Below, in pieces: positions 10,812 through 22,340 of a stretch of 64,000 bases of DNA. Below the pieces are notes generated by a model, which was given only the letters and a program-made list of their open reading frames with translations, made no database searches and was not told where the DNA came from. The stretch comes from Myotis daubentonii (lineage: Eukaryota > Chordata > Mammalia > Chiroptera > Vespertilionidae), in the NCBI RefSeq assembly GCF_963259705.1, contig NC_081840.1, positions 113,122,074 to 113,186,073 on the forward strand, given 5' to 3'. The position numbers and the translations under genes were made by a program. How positions within the stretch are numbered: the stretch's first letter is position 1; every line of letters starts with the position of its first letter.

Positions 10812-12166
10812 AGATGTGGTACAAGATGCTCAGTAAGGTTTGATGCAAATAAATATGAGCCAATCATATAAATATGTAATCATTTATTTCAATAAAATCC
10901 TTTTTGGAAAGCTTATTCAGAGATAACAAAAGCTACAATGTGGTCACACAAACAACGATGCCATCGTCAAAGTCTACAAGATACTGAATGGGTGTCATGA
11001 TTCTTGCTCTAGATGTTTTTCATAAGGATGCGGTAGCTTACATTTCCTATGGAATATCAATGTGGTGCTGTGAAAGCTCCCAGGCATCCAACTTGGAGAT
11101 GAAACTTATAAATTTTCAAAAAAGTTGTTCTGAACTTATCCCACAATTTTCAGCATCTGTCCCTTGTGCAGAGGCTGGATCTCTTAACTAGAGCCACGTG
11201 TATAAATGTTATCAAATGTATTTTATAACCGAAGACCTCTCCCAAGACCTCATGATAAAAGTAGTGTTAACAGAGTTATAATGATGAAAATGTAACTTGT
11301 ATGTGGATTTCATATTACTCTCTTTCTGTAGACTCCTGGGCCATTTTCAAGCTGGGACTGGTTTGAATATGGGGATAAAACTGTCTGGGGAAAACCAACA
11401 GTTTTCCTTTCTAGGCAAAAATCATCCTCTCCGATAGAGAGAAAAAAATAATCAATTGCTAAAGCTTATCAGTACATTTCCAAAATCCTCAGGTCTACAA
11501 TTCAGCATGTGTGGGAATCGGCTTCCAAGAGAGGCTCTTGGCTATGATGGAAATCACACCCATCGGATTCCTCTGAAGCAGAAATTTATCTCTGTTGCCA
11601 TTCCTGGCCTCTATCCCACTCTCTATTCCCACATCTCCAAACAGTTTCCCCTTAATGTTCCAACTTTACTTCCAATTAAGTACATGTAAAACTAAAGCCA
11701 TGTTTTTAAGACAAATGAACACATAAACAATGAATAAGTCCTCTCTGCTTCCAACTCAAGAGGAGACCTAAGATGATCCTGGTGGGACCTCCATCGTTGG
11801 AACCCTGTTTTGAAACTTTGAAGCTACCCTAACTTCTTACTCTTTGCAACCAATGAGTGAGTGTCTTACTAAGCTTTCCTTATAATTTCTCTTGCACTCC
11901 ATATTCACCTTGATTTCTAGTTTGAAAGTCACCCCTCAGTTCACTTTTGAGGATAAGGTTAGTGGATTCTACTACTAAAAACACAGCAGGACAATATCTG
12001 TGTGTGTGTGCAGAACACAAGGACAATAGTGTTAAATATAATCTGAAACATTTTTATTCCTCGTATTCCTATTTCCCAAGGCTCACATCCCCTCCTTTAC
12101 TGACAGCAGATATGATCTTGAACAAAGAAGACATTGCTAATTCTTAAAGCTTAAAATAGCAATTAT
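10812..12166. other. Unassigned sequence
   Basis: No gene, RNA or repeat family was recognised in about 1.35 kb. Confidence 0.35.
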
Positions 12167-12180
12167 TATTATTATTATTA
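12167..12180 (+). repeat. (ATT)n repeat, Helitron target
   Basis: A short ATT run is interrupted by the Helitron that follows and resumes at 12655 as ttattatta. The element therefore inserted inside the repeat. Confidence 0.8.
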
Positions 12181-12654
12181 CTAGAGGCCCAATGCATGAA
12201 AATTCATGCACTGGAGGAGGGGCCCCTCAGCCTGGCCTGTGCCCTCTCACAGTCCAAGAGTCCTCAGGGGCAGGAGGTGACCCGGCGATCAGGGGAAGGT
12301 TACACCCCATCACACCTTTGCTGCTGCCACTGCCGGCAGCACAAGCCTTGGCCGGCCCTCATTACCTGAGTCTCGGGCCGGCCCTGGGTGGCTGGGGGGT
12401 TGAGGGGACTGAGGGACTCTGGAGGCAGCCACGTGGCAAGATCGGGCCCACCTAGGGGCGGGCCTGGCCTTGCCACATGCCTGCCACCCCAGGGGGATTG
12501 AGGGGACTGGGCACCACCATCTTGTGGCTGTGAGTTCTGCCATCTTTGAGGATGTGGCAGTCAATTAGCATATTCCCTCCTGATTGGCTGTGGGCACTGC
12601 CATCTTGCAATGGCATGAGGGTCAATTAGCATATTCCCTCTTTATTAGATAGGA
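12181..12654 (-). mobile_element. Non-autonomous Helitron (HeliBat type)
   Basis: Read on the minus strand it begins TCCTATCTAATAAAG and ends with the hairpin-like gcatgaattttcatgc, then ggCCTCTAG. The host bases are A on the left and T on the right, the A|T target of Helitrons, with no target-site duplication. There is no RepHel coding capacity. The body has a GC-rich centre and the word 'gattggctg'. Confidence 0.92.
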
Positions 12655-13456
12655 TTATTATTATATACTTCTTAAAAAGTCATAAAATAGTATTTTCTAA
12701 ATCCCTGGTCTAGAAGCTTGTCTAGAAGAGAAGTTCCTAGTCAGGCTTTGTTAACAACCAGGCTTGTTAAAAGGAAAAGAAAAATGTATTTGTGGGTTCC
12801 CAGGGGGCAGAGCTTTTAAGACTGACCACAGAGGAACTGTGGTCTGTCACTTAGATCTGGGAGGAACCACCCCCTAGGTGCTACAGGTCAACCAGAGGCA
12901 GCCACAGTGGGTGAAAAAGGCAGGGTGGTGTGTAGGCTTCAGAAATATTTCCCTGGGTCCTACAGTACGGAAGCCGTGTGTGGCCTGACAGGGTAATCAG
13001 AGTGCTAAAGGGTCCCAAGGACTGTCAGAATTCAGTGTGGGGACAAGGAAAACACAGAGTGTGTTACGTTGTGGCTGGAAGCCAGGGACCATCATCTGCT
13101 GCACAGTAAGACCCAGCTGGGAGGGCAGGAGGGTCCAGCTGCGTCAACGAGAAATGAGAAGGGATGAAGGCCAACAGCCCAAGGCCAAGTTGGGAGAATA
13201 AGAGCACCATAAAGGATGCCAAGAGCACCCAGAGTGCAGTGTGTATACTATTCAGTGCTCCCACTGCCATCACCATGAGGCCACTCCCACCAAGGTGCCA
13301 CTGATCCCAGAAGTCACCCTGAGGAACAGAGAACCCCAAGCAGAGACTAGCCCTGGACCTTGAATTGACTGAGTTTGACCCTGAGTCTTTGGAGTAATTA
13401 TATCCAAACAACTGCATTAATTTGGATGAGAGAGTGAGAGTATAAGTACTGCACTT
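12655..13456. other. Unassigned sequence
   Basis: No repeat was identified. The 117-codon minus-strand frame at 13064-13417 has no recognisable domain. Confidence 0.35.
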
Positions 13457-13472
13457 GAAAATAGAAGTTTAT

Positions 13473-14086
13473 TTTTTGATTGCGTTGTTTGTCTTCCTTT
13501 TGTTAAGTTGTATGAGTTCCCTGTAAATGATGAAGATTAAACCCTTATTGGTGATATCGTTGGCAAATATGTTCTCCCATGCAGTGGGTTTTCTTGTTGT
13601 TTTGTTGATGGTTTCTTTTGCTGTGCAGAAGCTTTTTATTTTGATGTAGTCCTATTTGTTTATTTTCCCTTTAGTTTCCATTGCCCTGTGTTGGTGAAGA
13701 TATTGCTTCGGCATACATCTGACATCTTGCTGCCTGTGGATTCCTCTAATATTTTTATGGTTTCCCATCTTACATTTAAGTCCTTTATCCATTTTGAGTT
13801 TATTTTTGTGTATGATGTAAGTTGATGGTCTAGTTTCATTTTTTTGCATGTGTCTGGCCAAGTTTCCCAGCACCATTTATTGAAGAGACTGTCTTGACCC
13901 CATTGTACTTTCTTGCCTCCTTTGTCAAATATTAATTGAGCACAGTGGTTTGGGTCGATTTCTGGGTTCTCTATTCTATTCCATTGGTCTATATGTCTGT
14001 TCTTGTGCCAGCACCAGGCAGTTTTGAGAACAGTGGCTTGGTAATATAGCTTGATGTCTGGTATTGAGATCCCTCCTACTTCTTCT
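13473..14086 (-). pseudogene. Young L1, inverted 5' segment (ORF2 part)
   Basis: The minus strand encodes a piece of L1 ORF2p downstream of the reverse transcriptase domain, with short motifs such as [12 protein letters not shown] and [18 protein letters not shown]. Downstream on the same DNA the L1 flips to the plus strand. The inverted piece and the forward piece lie in one insertion bounded by a single target-site duplication (13457-13472 and 14975-14990), as expected from twin priming. It cannot encode a working protein because ORF2 is split and inverted. Confidence 0.9.
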
Positions 14087-14974
14087 TCTTTCTCAGGCAA
14101 AAGTTCTAAATAGATACTTTTCAAAAGAAGACATAAGGAAGGCCAAGAGACATATGAAAACATGCTCAAAGTCACTAATCATCCGAGAGATGCAAATCAA
14201 AATGACAATGTGGTATCATCTCACACCTGTCAGAATGGTTATCATCAACAAATCAACAAATGACAAATGCTGGCGAGGATGTGGAGAAAAAGGAACACTC
14301 GTGCACTGCTGGTTGGAATGCAGACTGGTGCAGCCACTGTGGAAAACAGTATGGAGTTTCCTCAAAAAACTAAAAATGGAACTGCCATTTGACCCAGTGA
14401 TCCCACTTCTAGGAATATATCCCAAGAAACCAGAAACACCAATCAGAAAGGATATATGCACCCCTATGTTCATAGCAGCACAATTTACAATAGCTAAGAT
14501 TTGGAATCAGCCTAAGTGCCCATCAGCAGATGAGTGGATTAAAAAACTTTGGCACATCTACACAATGGAATACTATGGCGCAGTAAAAAGGAAGGAACTC
14601 CTACCATTTGCAACAGCATGGATGGAGCTGGAGAGCATTATGCTAAGTGAAATAAGTCAGTCAGAGAAAGATAAATATCACATGATCTCACTCATTTGTG
14701 GACTATAATGAACAACATAAACTGATGAACAAAAACAGATCTAGAGACAGAGAAGGATCAATCAGATGCTCAAACCTCAGAGGGAAGGTAGGGGAGGGTG
14801 AGGGTAAGGGGGAGAGACCAACCAAAGGACTTGTATGCATACATATAAGCATAAGTGATGGACGCAGACAACAGGGGGTGAGGGTGAGGGCAAGACTGGG
14901 GGGATGAGGGGACAATGGGGGGATAAAGACACATTTGTAATACCTTAATCAATAAAAACTTTTTAAAAAAGAAA
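14087..14974 (+). pseudogene. Young L1, forward 3' segment (ORF2 C-terminus and 3' UTR)
   Basis: An open frame of 214 codons (14064-14708) encodes the L1 ORF2p C-terminal region: [14 protein letters not shown], then [14 protein letters not shown], then the end near [14 protein letters not shown]-rich 3' UTR (14780-14930) follows, then caataaaaactttttaaaaa. The low number of frame defects shows a recent insertion. The element is dead because it is 5'-truncated and inverted. Junction with the inverted piece is at about 14087-14100. Confidence 0.92.
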
Positions 14975-14990
14975 GAAAATAGAAGTTTAT

Positions 14991-15978
14991 ATTCTGTCAT
15001 ATTTGAAAATAAGAGTTCATAAATTGTGTTTTATTATAGAAAAAAATTAAAGTAACTGTTGTATTCATCTGAGTCTGCTGTATAACTGTTGAGCCTTCCA
15101 GAGGAGGTGTATTTACCACTCAAAATGACTAAACCTGCACCGTGCACGCTGCAACCAGTGGTGGCGATGCTTGGTCACAACCTTGTGGGACAAATAATAA
15201 GATTACATCTATTACTATATATGTTTTTATCTGAAGCCGAGAGTGAGCACACACTTTGTTCTTTTAAAAAAATGAAAATAGAATATTATAGTAACTGATC
15301 AAAATCAGTATTACCAAGCCTAAGTTTTGAGATAATATAAGCAGTTCCAGTCTAAATCAAACAAAAGGTGGGAGAAAAAACAAGGTATAATTTAATCCTT
15401 TTCTCAATAAATTGTAACTGTTACCAAACCTTTAAAATGAGCTACTGTCACATGACTGAAATTATCCTTTCTATTCATCCGGAAGCATTAATAGGGTCAA
15501 TATACTCTAAAGACTGCAAACAAGCATAGAACTTTCAGGGAATTTGTATTCAAAGCCCTCCAGACAGCAGATTCCCCCAGTAAAAGCTTCCATAAGCCTA
15601 GTCATCTGAATTAGCTTATTATAGCTCAGTTAAATGTTGGCTTTAATTTTCTTTTGTTAGAAGAAGACTGTGCTGTGCTTTTTCTGATTATCTGTTCTAG
15701 TAGAAACAATTCAGTTACAGAAACAGTCATGTAGAAATATGATACTAGTAATGGCATAAAAGCCACACAGAGCTGGAGTTGGTGGTAGTTTACTTTGATG
15801 AAGGGAGACTGTGTAGACCACAGGCCATGGCCAGGAGGTCAGCTGCTCCAGGACAGGAAAAGTACAAAATGACATGATCCTCCTAAGACACTAAAAGGCA
15901 AACTCTCTCCTCTCCTCAAGGCAGTATTTTTAAAAATTTGCTATTAGCCATATGTTAAAAATACTTTTATCATACATC
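14991..15978. other. Unassigned sequence
   Basis: No gene or repeat family was recognised. Confidence 0.35.
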
Positions 15979-16620
15979 TACTCATTCATTCCAATTAATA
16001 TTTATTGAGCCCCATTTTGTGTCAGGCATTGTCCTATCAAGTAGAGATATGGCAGTGAATAAGATAGAGGCAGTTGCCCTAACCGGTTTGGCTCAGTAGA
16101 TAGATCGTCAGCCTGCGGACTGAAGGGTCCCAGGTTCGATTCTGGTCAAGGGTATGTACCTTGGTTACAGGCACATTCCCCAGTGGGCAGTGTGCAGGAG
16201 GCAGCTGATCGATGTTTCTCTCTCATCGATGTTTCTAACTCTCTATCCTTCTCCCTTCCTCTCTGTAAAAAATCAATAAAATATATTTTTAAAAAATAGA
16301 GGCAGTCACTGCTGTCACAGAGATTTCATTCCAGGAAATAAGTAAACTGACTCCATAAATCTGAGATTGTAACACGTACTATGACGAAGAAAAGGGTACT
16401 ATGAAAGAGAGTGGTGAAGTATCATAGGGAAGACCTCTCTCCTGATAACAAGGAAGGGAACCACAGGAAGATCTGGGGGTCAGACCATTCCAAGAAACAT
16501 TAATAGCAAGTGCAAAGGTCCTGCCAGGAGAGTGTAGAGAGAAAGTCAGTGTGGCTGGAGTGGAAAGAGAAACACAAGACAACAGAGGGTCTGAGGTAGG
16601 TTAATGAACTGGTAAAAGAG
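15979..16620 (-). mobile_element. L2 LINE 3' part, split by a VES SINE
   Basis: 'aatatttattgagccccatt', 'gtgtcaggcattgtcctatc' and 'atggcagtgaataagataga' are the reversed L2 3' end. After the SINE it continues with 'tcattccaggaaataagtaa', 'agggaagacctctctcctga' and 'ttaatagcaagtgcaaaggt'. Confidence 0.75.
16075..16295 (+). mobile_element. VES SINE nested in L2
   Basis: It starts tgccctaaccggtttggctc with A and B boxes (ggttcgattct) and ends aatcaataaaatatatttt. The 11-bp duplication atagaggcagt lies at 16064-16074 and 16296-16306. Confidence 0.95.
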
Positions 16621-16624
16621 TGTC

Positions 16625-17010
16625 CTAAGGTCTGGGTTCCTAGATAGTCAAATGGAACTCTCAGAGCAGAACTATTAGGATTAAAGGGGCTGGGTTCCAA
16701 GGATCACTGTTTGAAAACTGTTGCCCTAAATTACTGTTATCCAAAACTGGTATCTTTCTATGGTCTACCAGCTAACGTTCTCCTCCAAAGCTGATAACAA
16801 TTGTACTTTAGGAACTGTATGAATAGTAAATATTTTCAGGGTGAAGACAAGCTGCATAGCTAGGGAGCCATCAATGGCTGGGTGTCCATTGCACAGTATG
16901 ACTGAGAGCAAAAGAGCAGAGAGCAGCACTGGGGTTGATCTAGGTGCCTGTACTGTCAGTGTAATGGGGCCTGCACTTCACCATTAATCCTCAAGCCTCG
17001 TTTTTTTGTT
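16625..17010. other. Unassigned sequence
   Basis: No repeat or gene was recognised. Confidence 0.35.
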
Positions 17011-18125
17011 AAGAGAGAAATGAGAAATAAACCCAGTTACCTATGGTCAACTGATTTTCAACAAAGGTGACAAGATCATTCAATGGGGAAAAAGTCTATC
17101 TAACTAACAGTGCAGGGACAACTGGCTATCCACATGCAAAAAAAAAAAAAAAAAAGCAGTTCAACCCCTTCCTCCCACCATTTACAAATATCAACTCAAA
17201 CTGGATCAAAGACCTAAATGTAAAATCTAAAATTATGAAAGTCTTAGAAGGAAACATAGGTGTAAATCTTCATGACATTGTATTGGGCAATGGTTTCTTA
17301 ACTATGACACCAAATGCACATGAAGTAAAAGAAAAAAAGATAAATTGGAGTTATCAAAATAAAAACTTCTATGCTTCAAAAGATACCATAAAGGAAGTGG
17401 AAAGACAACCCAAAAAATGAGAGAAAATATTTGGAAAGCATATAACTGATAAGTTTCTAGAATATAAAAAGAACTCTTACAATCCAGAAATAAAAAGACA
17501 AACTACAAAAATTTTTAAATGGGCAAAAGATTTTGAATAGACATTTCTCCAAAAAAGACATATAAATAGTCAGTAAGCACATGAAAAGATGCTCAACACC
17601 ATTACCTGTTAAGGAAAAGAAAAATAAAATCACAATGAGATACCACTTCACCCCCACTAGGATGGCTGAAATGAAAAAGAGGAACAGTAACAAGTATTGG
17701 TAAGGATGTGGAGAAACTGGAACCCTTATACACTGCTAGCAGGATGTAAAATGGTGCAAGTGCTGTGGAATACAGTTTGGAAGTTCCTCAGAAAGGTAAT
17801 CATACAGTTGTATGACTCAGCAATTCCACTTCTAGGTATTTACCAAAAAGAATTGAAAATATATGTTCACATAAAAACTTATACATGAACATTCATAGCA
17901 GTATTTTTCAGAATAGTTAAAAAGTAGAATCTCCAAGTGTCCATCAACAGAGGGATGGATATGCAAATGTAATGTATCCATACAATGGCATCTTATTTGG
18001 AAAAAAAAAAAAAAGCAAGAAAGAAATGAAGAGCTGATCCATGCATGAACATGAATGAAACTTGAAAATATGCTAAGTGAAAGAAGCCAGTCACAAGGAT
18101 CACATATGATTCCATTTATATAGAA

Positions 18126-18482
18126 CTAGAGGCCCAGTGCACGGATTTGTGCACCAGTGGGGTCCCTCAGCCTGGCCTGTGGGGATCAGGCCAAAACCAG
18201 CTCTCCGACATCCCCTGAGGGGTCCTGGATTGCGAGAGGGTGGTTCTCGGGTGATGTACCCCAGAATCAGGCTCCCTCCTCTCCGGTTCCCGGTGCATCA
18301 CCTGAGAACCCCAGCTGCCAAGTGACCGCAGCTTAGCAGCTCCTGCACTGAGCGTCTGCCCCCGGGTGACCAGTGCACATCATAGCTAACAGTCAGAGGA
18401 TCTGGCCCCTGGTGGTCATTGCATGTCATAGCTACTGGTCGGATGGTCAGTTGGATGGTCGCTTAGGCTTTTATATATATGG
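18126..18482 (-). mobile_element. Helitron unit, array A, third unit in its own 5'-3' order
   Basis: Minus strand: the 5' end reads TCCATATATATAAAAGCC and the 3' end ggCCTCTAG, with a subterminal palindrome (gtgcacaaatccgtgcac). It lies end to end with the next unit. The left host base is A. Non-coding. Confidence 0.88.
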
Positions 18483-18959
18483 ACTAGAGGCCCGGTGCAC
18501 AAAAATTTGTGTACCGGAGGCGGGGGGGAAGGGGGGTCCCTCAGCCTGGCCTGTGCCCTCTCGCAGTCTGGGACCACTCAGGGTATGACCACCTGCTGGC
18601 TTAGGCCCGCTCCCTGGGGGATTGGGCCTAAGATGGCAATCAGACATCCCTCTGGCAGCCCCGCAGCCCTCGGGGGATGTCCACTTGCCAGCGGGGAGCA
18701 GGCCTAAACTGTAGTCGGACATTCTTAGTGCTGCTGAGGAGGCAGGAGAGGCTCCCACCACCACCGCTGTACTGGCAGCCATCAGCCTGGCTTGTGGCTG
18801 AGCAGAGCTCCTCCCATGTGAGAGCGCCCTGACCACTAGAGGGCAGCTCCTGCATTGAGCGTCTGCCCCCTGGTGGTCAGTGTGTGTCATAGTGACCAGT
18901 CATTCCCAGTCTTTCTGCTGTTAGGGTTAGTTTGCATATTACCCTTTTACTATATAGGA
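18483..18959 (-). mobile_element. Helitron unit, array A, middle unit
   Basis: Minus strand: 5' end TCCTATATAGTAAAAGGG, 3' end with the gtgca/tgcac hairpin and ggCCTCTAG. The body ('accactagagggcagctcct', 'accaccaccgctgtactggc') is closely similar to the unit at 55708-56167, so the two are one subfamily. Open frames here (for example 139 codons at 18471-18890) are read-throughs of GC-rich repeat sequence and not genes. Confidence 0.9.
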
Positions 18960-19707
18960 TAGAGGCCTGGTGCATGGGTGGGTGCCAGCTGGTTTGCCCT
19001 GAAGGATGTCCTGGATCAGGGTGGGGGTCCCGCTTGGGTGCCTGGCCAGCCTGGATGAGGGGCTGATGGCTGTTTGCAGCTGGTCACACCCCCTTCAGAG
19101 TGGGGGGTCCCCACTGGGGTGCCTGGCCAGCCTGGATGAGGAGATGATGGCTGTTTGCAGCTGGTCACACCCCCTTCAGGGTGGGGGTCCCCACTGGGGT
19201 GCCTGGCCAGTCTGGGTGAGGGGCTGAGGGCCGTTTTCAGGCTGGCGGGTGACTGAAGCTCCCAACTTCTCCTTTTTTTCTTGGATTTATTTACCTTCTA
19301 TGGCTGTCACTGGAGCTGAGAGTCGGCTTTCGCTCTGAGGCTCGGCTCCAGCTCTGAGATCTCCGCTGCTGAAAGCAGGAATCTAGGGTTTGTTTGGGTT
19401 CTATAATTGCAACATTGTTTCGGTCCTGCTCACTCCAGCTCTGACGGCTGAAAGCAGGTTTCTGGGTTTTGTTTAGCTTCTATAATCGCAACATTGTTTC
19501 TTAGACTACAGCTCAGAGGCCGGCAAGGCAGGCGGGGAACATTGGCTTCATCCATCACTGGAGCAAGCAAGCCTCCTGTTCACTTCAGCTGCCTGGCTGC
19601 CGGCCGCCATCTTGGTTGGTAGTTAATTTGCATATCGCCCTGATTAGCCAATGGAAAGCATGTCAGAGGTATGGTTAATTACCATGTTTGTCTATTATTA
19701 GATAGGA
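18960..19707 (-). mobile_element. Helitron unit, array A, first unit
   Basis: Minus strand: 5' end TCCTATCTAATAATAGAC, 3' end ccatgcaccaggCCTCTA without the final G. It contains three copies of a roughly 86-bp tandem repeat (19021-19215: 'gcctggccagcctggatgag', 'gctgtttgcagctggtcaca'). The same subfamily is at 54190-54797, which has two copies. The right host base is T. Confidence 0.9.
19021..19225 (-). repeat. About 86-bp tandem repeat inside a Helitron, three copies
   Basis: Three near-identical units each contain 'ggtgcctggccag' and two contain 'ctgtttgcagctggtcacac'. The related Helitron at 54190-54797 has two units (about 54607-54740), so copy number has changed between copies. Confidence 0.8.
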
Positions 19708-19949
19708 TGTCCAGAATAGGTAAATCTACAGGGAAGGAAGGTAGGCTCATGGTTGCAAGGAGGGGGTAAATGAAAGAAGGAGTTTCTTTTGGAGCTGATG
19801 GAAATGTTCTGGAATTAGGTAGTGGCAGTGGTTAAAAAACATTGTGAAATACTAAAAACTAATACTATTATTGTACACTATAAACTGGTTAAAATGGTGA
19901 ATTTTATTTCAGTGAAAAATAAGTAAGTAAAATTTAAAAAAAGGAAAGA

Positions 19950-20139
19950 GGCAGGGCTATCTTGACCTTTCATACCAAGGTAAAAAATGGTCTCTGCCAT
20001 ATTTCAATAAGCACTCAGTCAGGAAAACAATATCAATGTAAAGTACCTGTTTTTTGACTTAAATTCAGTAATTCTAAAAACGTAGCAACTTACAAGAATT
20101 TAAACTGTAGTAGGCGGAAATGGTTAAAAAAGGGCTAAC
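19950..20139. other. Unassigned sequence
   Basis: A short stretch between the L1 tail and an LTR. Nothing was recognised. Confidence 0.35.
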
Positions 20140-20741
20140 TTCAGTAGGTCTGTGATGTCCAAAACCTGTACGTTATAAAGAAAGGCTTGTCTTACAGACA
20201 GGCCCTTGGCCAGACTACTGGGAGAAAAACTTTGAGCACCAAGAATATTGTCCTGATAAGAGTGCTGATGTATACCTGGGGCCTTGGACATGCTATACCA
20301 GTGTTACCACATACTTTTATCCTCGAAAGATGATTTATGGTGAACACCTGTTTCTGTTTGGAAGTTGGGGAGTGCGAAGGTGCCAGAGTCTGAGTAGCTG
20401 AGGTCAGTCATGCAGGTGCTATATGCCTACATGACTGACCCCAGTAAAAACCCTGAACACCTGGGGTCAGGTGTGCTTCCCTGGTCAGCAACTCTTCACA
20501 GGAGTTGTGACATTATTGCTGAGATCGTTAAGTGCATCCCCACACAACTCTACTAGGAATACCTACCTGGACTCTTGTTCCTGGTTTCTCCTGGACTTCA
20601 CTCCACGCACTCTTTCCTTTTGCTTATTTTAATGTGTATCCTTTCATTGCAATAAACCTGAACTATGAGTATAACAGCTTTCTGGAGTCCTGTGATTCCC
20701 AGTCCTTAAGCCCGAGAGTAGTCTTGGGGACCACTGACACA
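20140..20741 (+). mobile_element. ERV solo LTR (family not assigned)
   Basis: It has LTR-like 3' text: 'cctggacttcactccacgca', then the polyA signal in 'ttgcaataaacctgaac', 'ggagtcctgtgattcccagt' and the end 'cttggggaccactgacaca'. The start near 20150 (tgtgatgtcc) is uncertain. The open frame at 20532-20786 is LTR read-through. No internal retroviral sequence adjoins it. Confidence 0.6.
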
Positions 20742-21629
20742 CTTAGTCTTAAAGGTTCAGTATGCTGGCATATCCAGTGTATTTAATGTGCATATAAATC
20801 CCACAGATTTAGAAAATGAGTCTAATACCAAGTCATATGTAGGAAAGATGGAAACTGAACAGAGGCCTCACAACCACGGCTATCACTAGGGCACGATGGC
20901 TACCTAGGTTCTGAGAGGGGCCCAAGCACACTTACTCAGCCAGCCTTAACAACATGCCAGTGAAAAGGGTCCCAGTCAAGAAGATCAATCCTCATAGATC
21001 AAAATCCAAGAGAAGCCCCAAGAAAAAAAGGCAGAAAGTTGTCCCAAAGCCTTGAAGGGAAATGGTTCTGAGGGATGGCCATAGAGCAGGAGCCGAGAGA
21101 GCATAAAGGACAAGCACCTGGGGTGGTGCCTGAATATCCTTCCAGGCTTGAAAATAATGCCAAGTTAGAAATCTAAGAAATTTATGCTTGTACTTCAGAC
21201 TATTTCCAAAGAATAATCTGTGAAGAGACGCAACAGAGTATTAGCACGTGTTTCACATACCCGACAGAGATCTGCAGTTTGTTTGCAAGACACTGGGTTA
21301 AGCAATTTTAAATAGTGGTGTGTTTTTTTAATTGCAGGACTTTCTTGGAGCGTTTACCATGCTAATGTGCACTGTGAGTTGTCGAGCAGGAGTACAACGT
21401 GTGGCCCTCCCAACTACTTTTGCCCACAGAATTCCTGTTCAAGCAGGATTTCAGAAATCGACTACTCTCTCAGTCACCAGATTAAGGCATATTGTGCATC
21501 TACTGAAATATAAACCCACAGTCAGCAAAACAGAAGCGTGTGTGTTTCAAAATTCTTTCCCCTGCAAACCTTTTTTACGTGCTGCTTGGTTTGCCTTAAT
21601 TTCTTAAGAAAGCTCCTTGAGCAGCATGA
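20742..21629. other. Unassigned sequence with a short basic open frame
   Basis: An open frame of 33 codons at 20954-21055 is rich in lysine and arginine (it begins MPVKRVPVKK and ends in a KKKRQK cluster). I do not recognise it. It could be a decayed retrocopy. The rest of the stretch, including a 91-codon frame at 21332-21607, is unassigned. Confidence 0.3.
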
Positions 21630-21820
21630 AGGTGCACTGGAATGAGCATGGACTTTATGAAAGATAAACTGGGAGTCTCCTCAGTTTCCTTGGATGATCA
21701 TACTTCTCAGGGTTGTTATAAGGGTAAAAATGAGATAAAATCTTCGACTTATCTAGCAAGATGCTGGCCTAGAGAAGGCACCAATAAATATACGCCCCTT
21801 CCCTCCTTATCTTTAAGCCT
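21630..21820 (+). mobile_element. MIR SINE
   Basis: 'ctcctcagtttccttggatg', 'cagggttgttataagggtaa' and 'aggcaccaataaata' are forward MIR. Confidence 0.65.
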
Positions 21821-22149
21821 TCCAGATCTTATACACATTTTCGGGGCAGAGTAGGCATCTTCACACTTCCTCTAGTGGTAACGGAAAGGCGTGCATGTTG
21901 GCCAAGGTGGCAGTGGTGGTGGTGATGGTGACGTCCTACTCCAGGACCAAGAGAACCTGGGGTGCTTGGGATGACAGTGAGTGGGAACTCCAGAAGGACA
22001 GACTTGAAACTGGATGTGAGGGGAGGCCTTTTCCAGCAGGACAGGCCCCAGTTAGTGGAACATGTAAGCTTCATTCTGCTATTAGAGTGAATAGCTTTTC
22101 CTTTACTTCCCTACTTCTCCTGGACAACCTTATTCTCCATCTGTGACAA

Positions 22150-22340
22150 TCCTGTTAATAAACACAATAAAAGCTACCACATCTTAAGTGTATTTGAAGT
22201 ACTTGGCAGCTTATAATGACATCATCAATACTCCTAAGAACTCATAGTTAACAAATTAAGAAAAGGAACTCAGAGAGGCAGAGTAACTTTGAGGTTTACA
22301 TGGCTCCAAACCCATGTTCACCACTGCCCTCAACTCACTC
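22150..22340 (-). mobile_element. MIR SINE
   Basis: A decayed reverse MIR: 'gttaataaacacaataaaag', 'ttaagaaaaggaactcagag', 'aggcagagtaactttg'. Confidence 0.5.

Larger units (their letters stand above)
17015..19945 (+). mobile_element. Old L1 (ORF2 3' part and 3' UTR) split by three Helitrons
   Basis: Decayed ORF2 C-terminal text runs from about 17040 to 18125 (short motifs NSNWIKDLNVK and YDSAIPLLGIYQKE). It stops in 'gattccatttatatagaa' at 18125 and resumes at 19708 with 'tgtccagaataggtaaatct', which is continuous in L1 3' UTRs. The tail is near 19930. A17 is homopolymeric at about 17138-17154. Confidence 0.85.

Noticed and set aside
18471..18890. 139-codon minus-strand frame
   Set aside because: It covers a Helitron unit whose sister at 55708-56167 gives similar frames. 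Repeat-derived.
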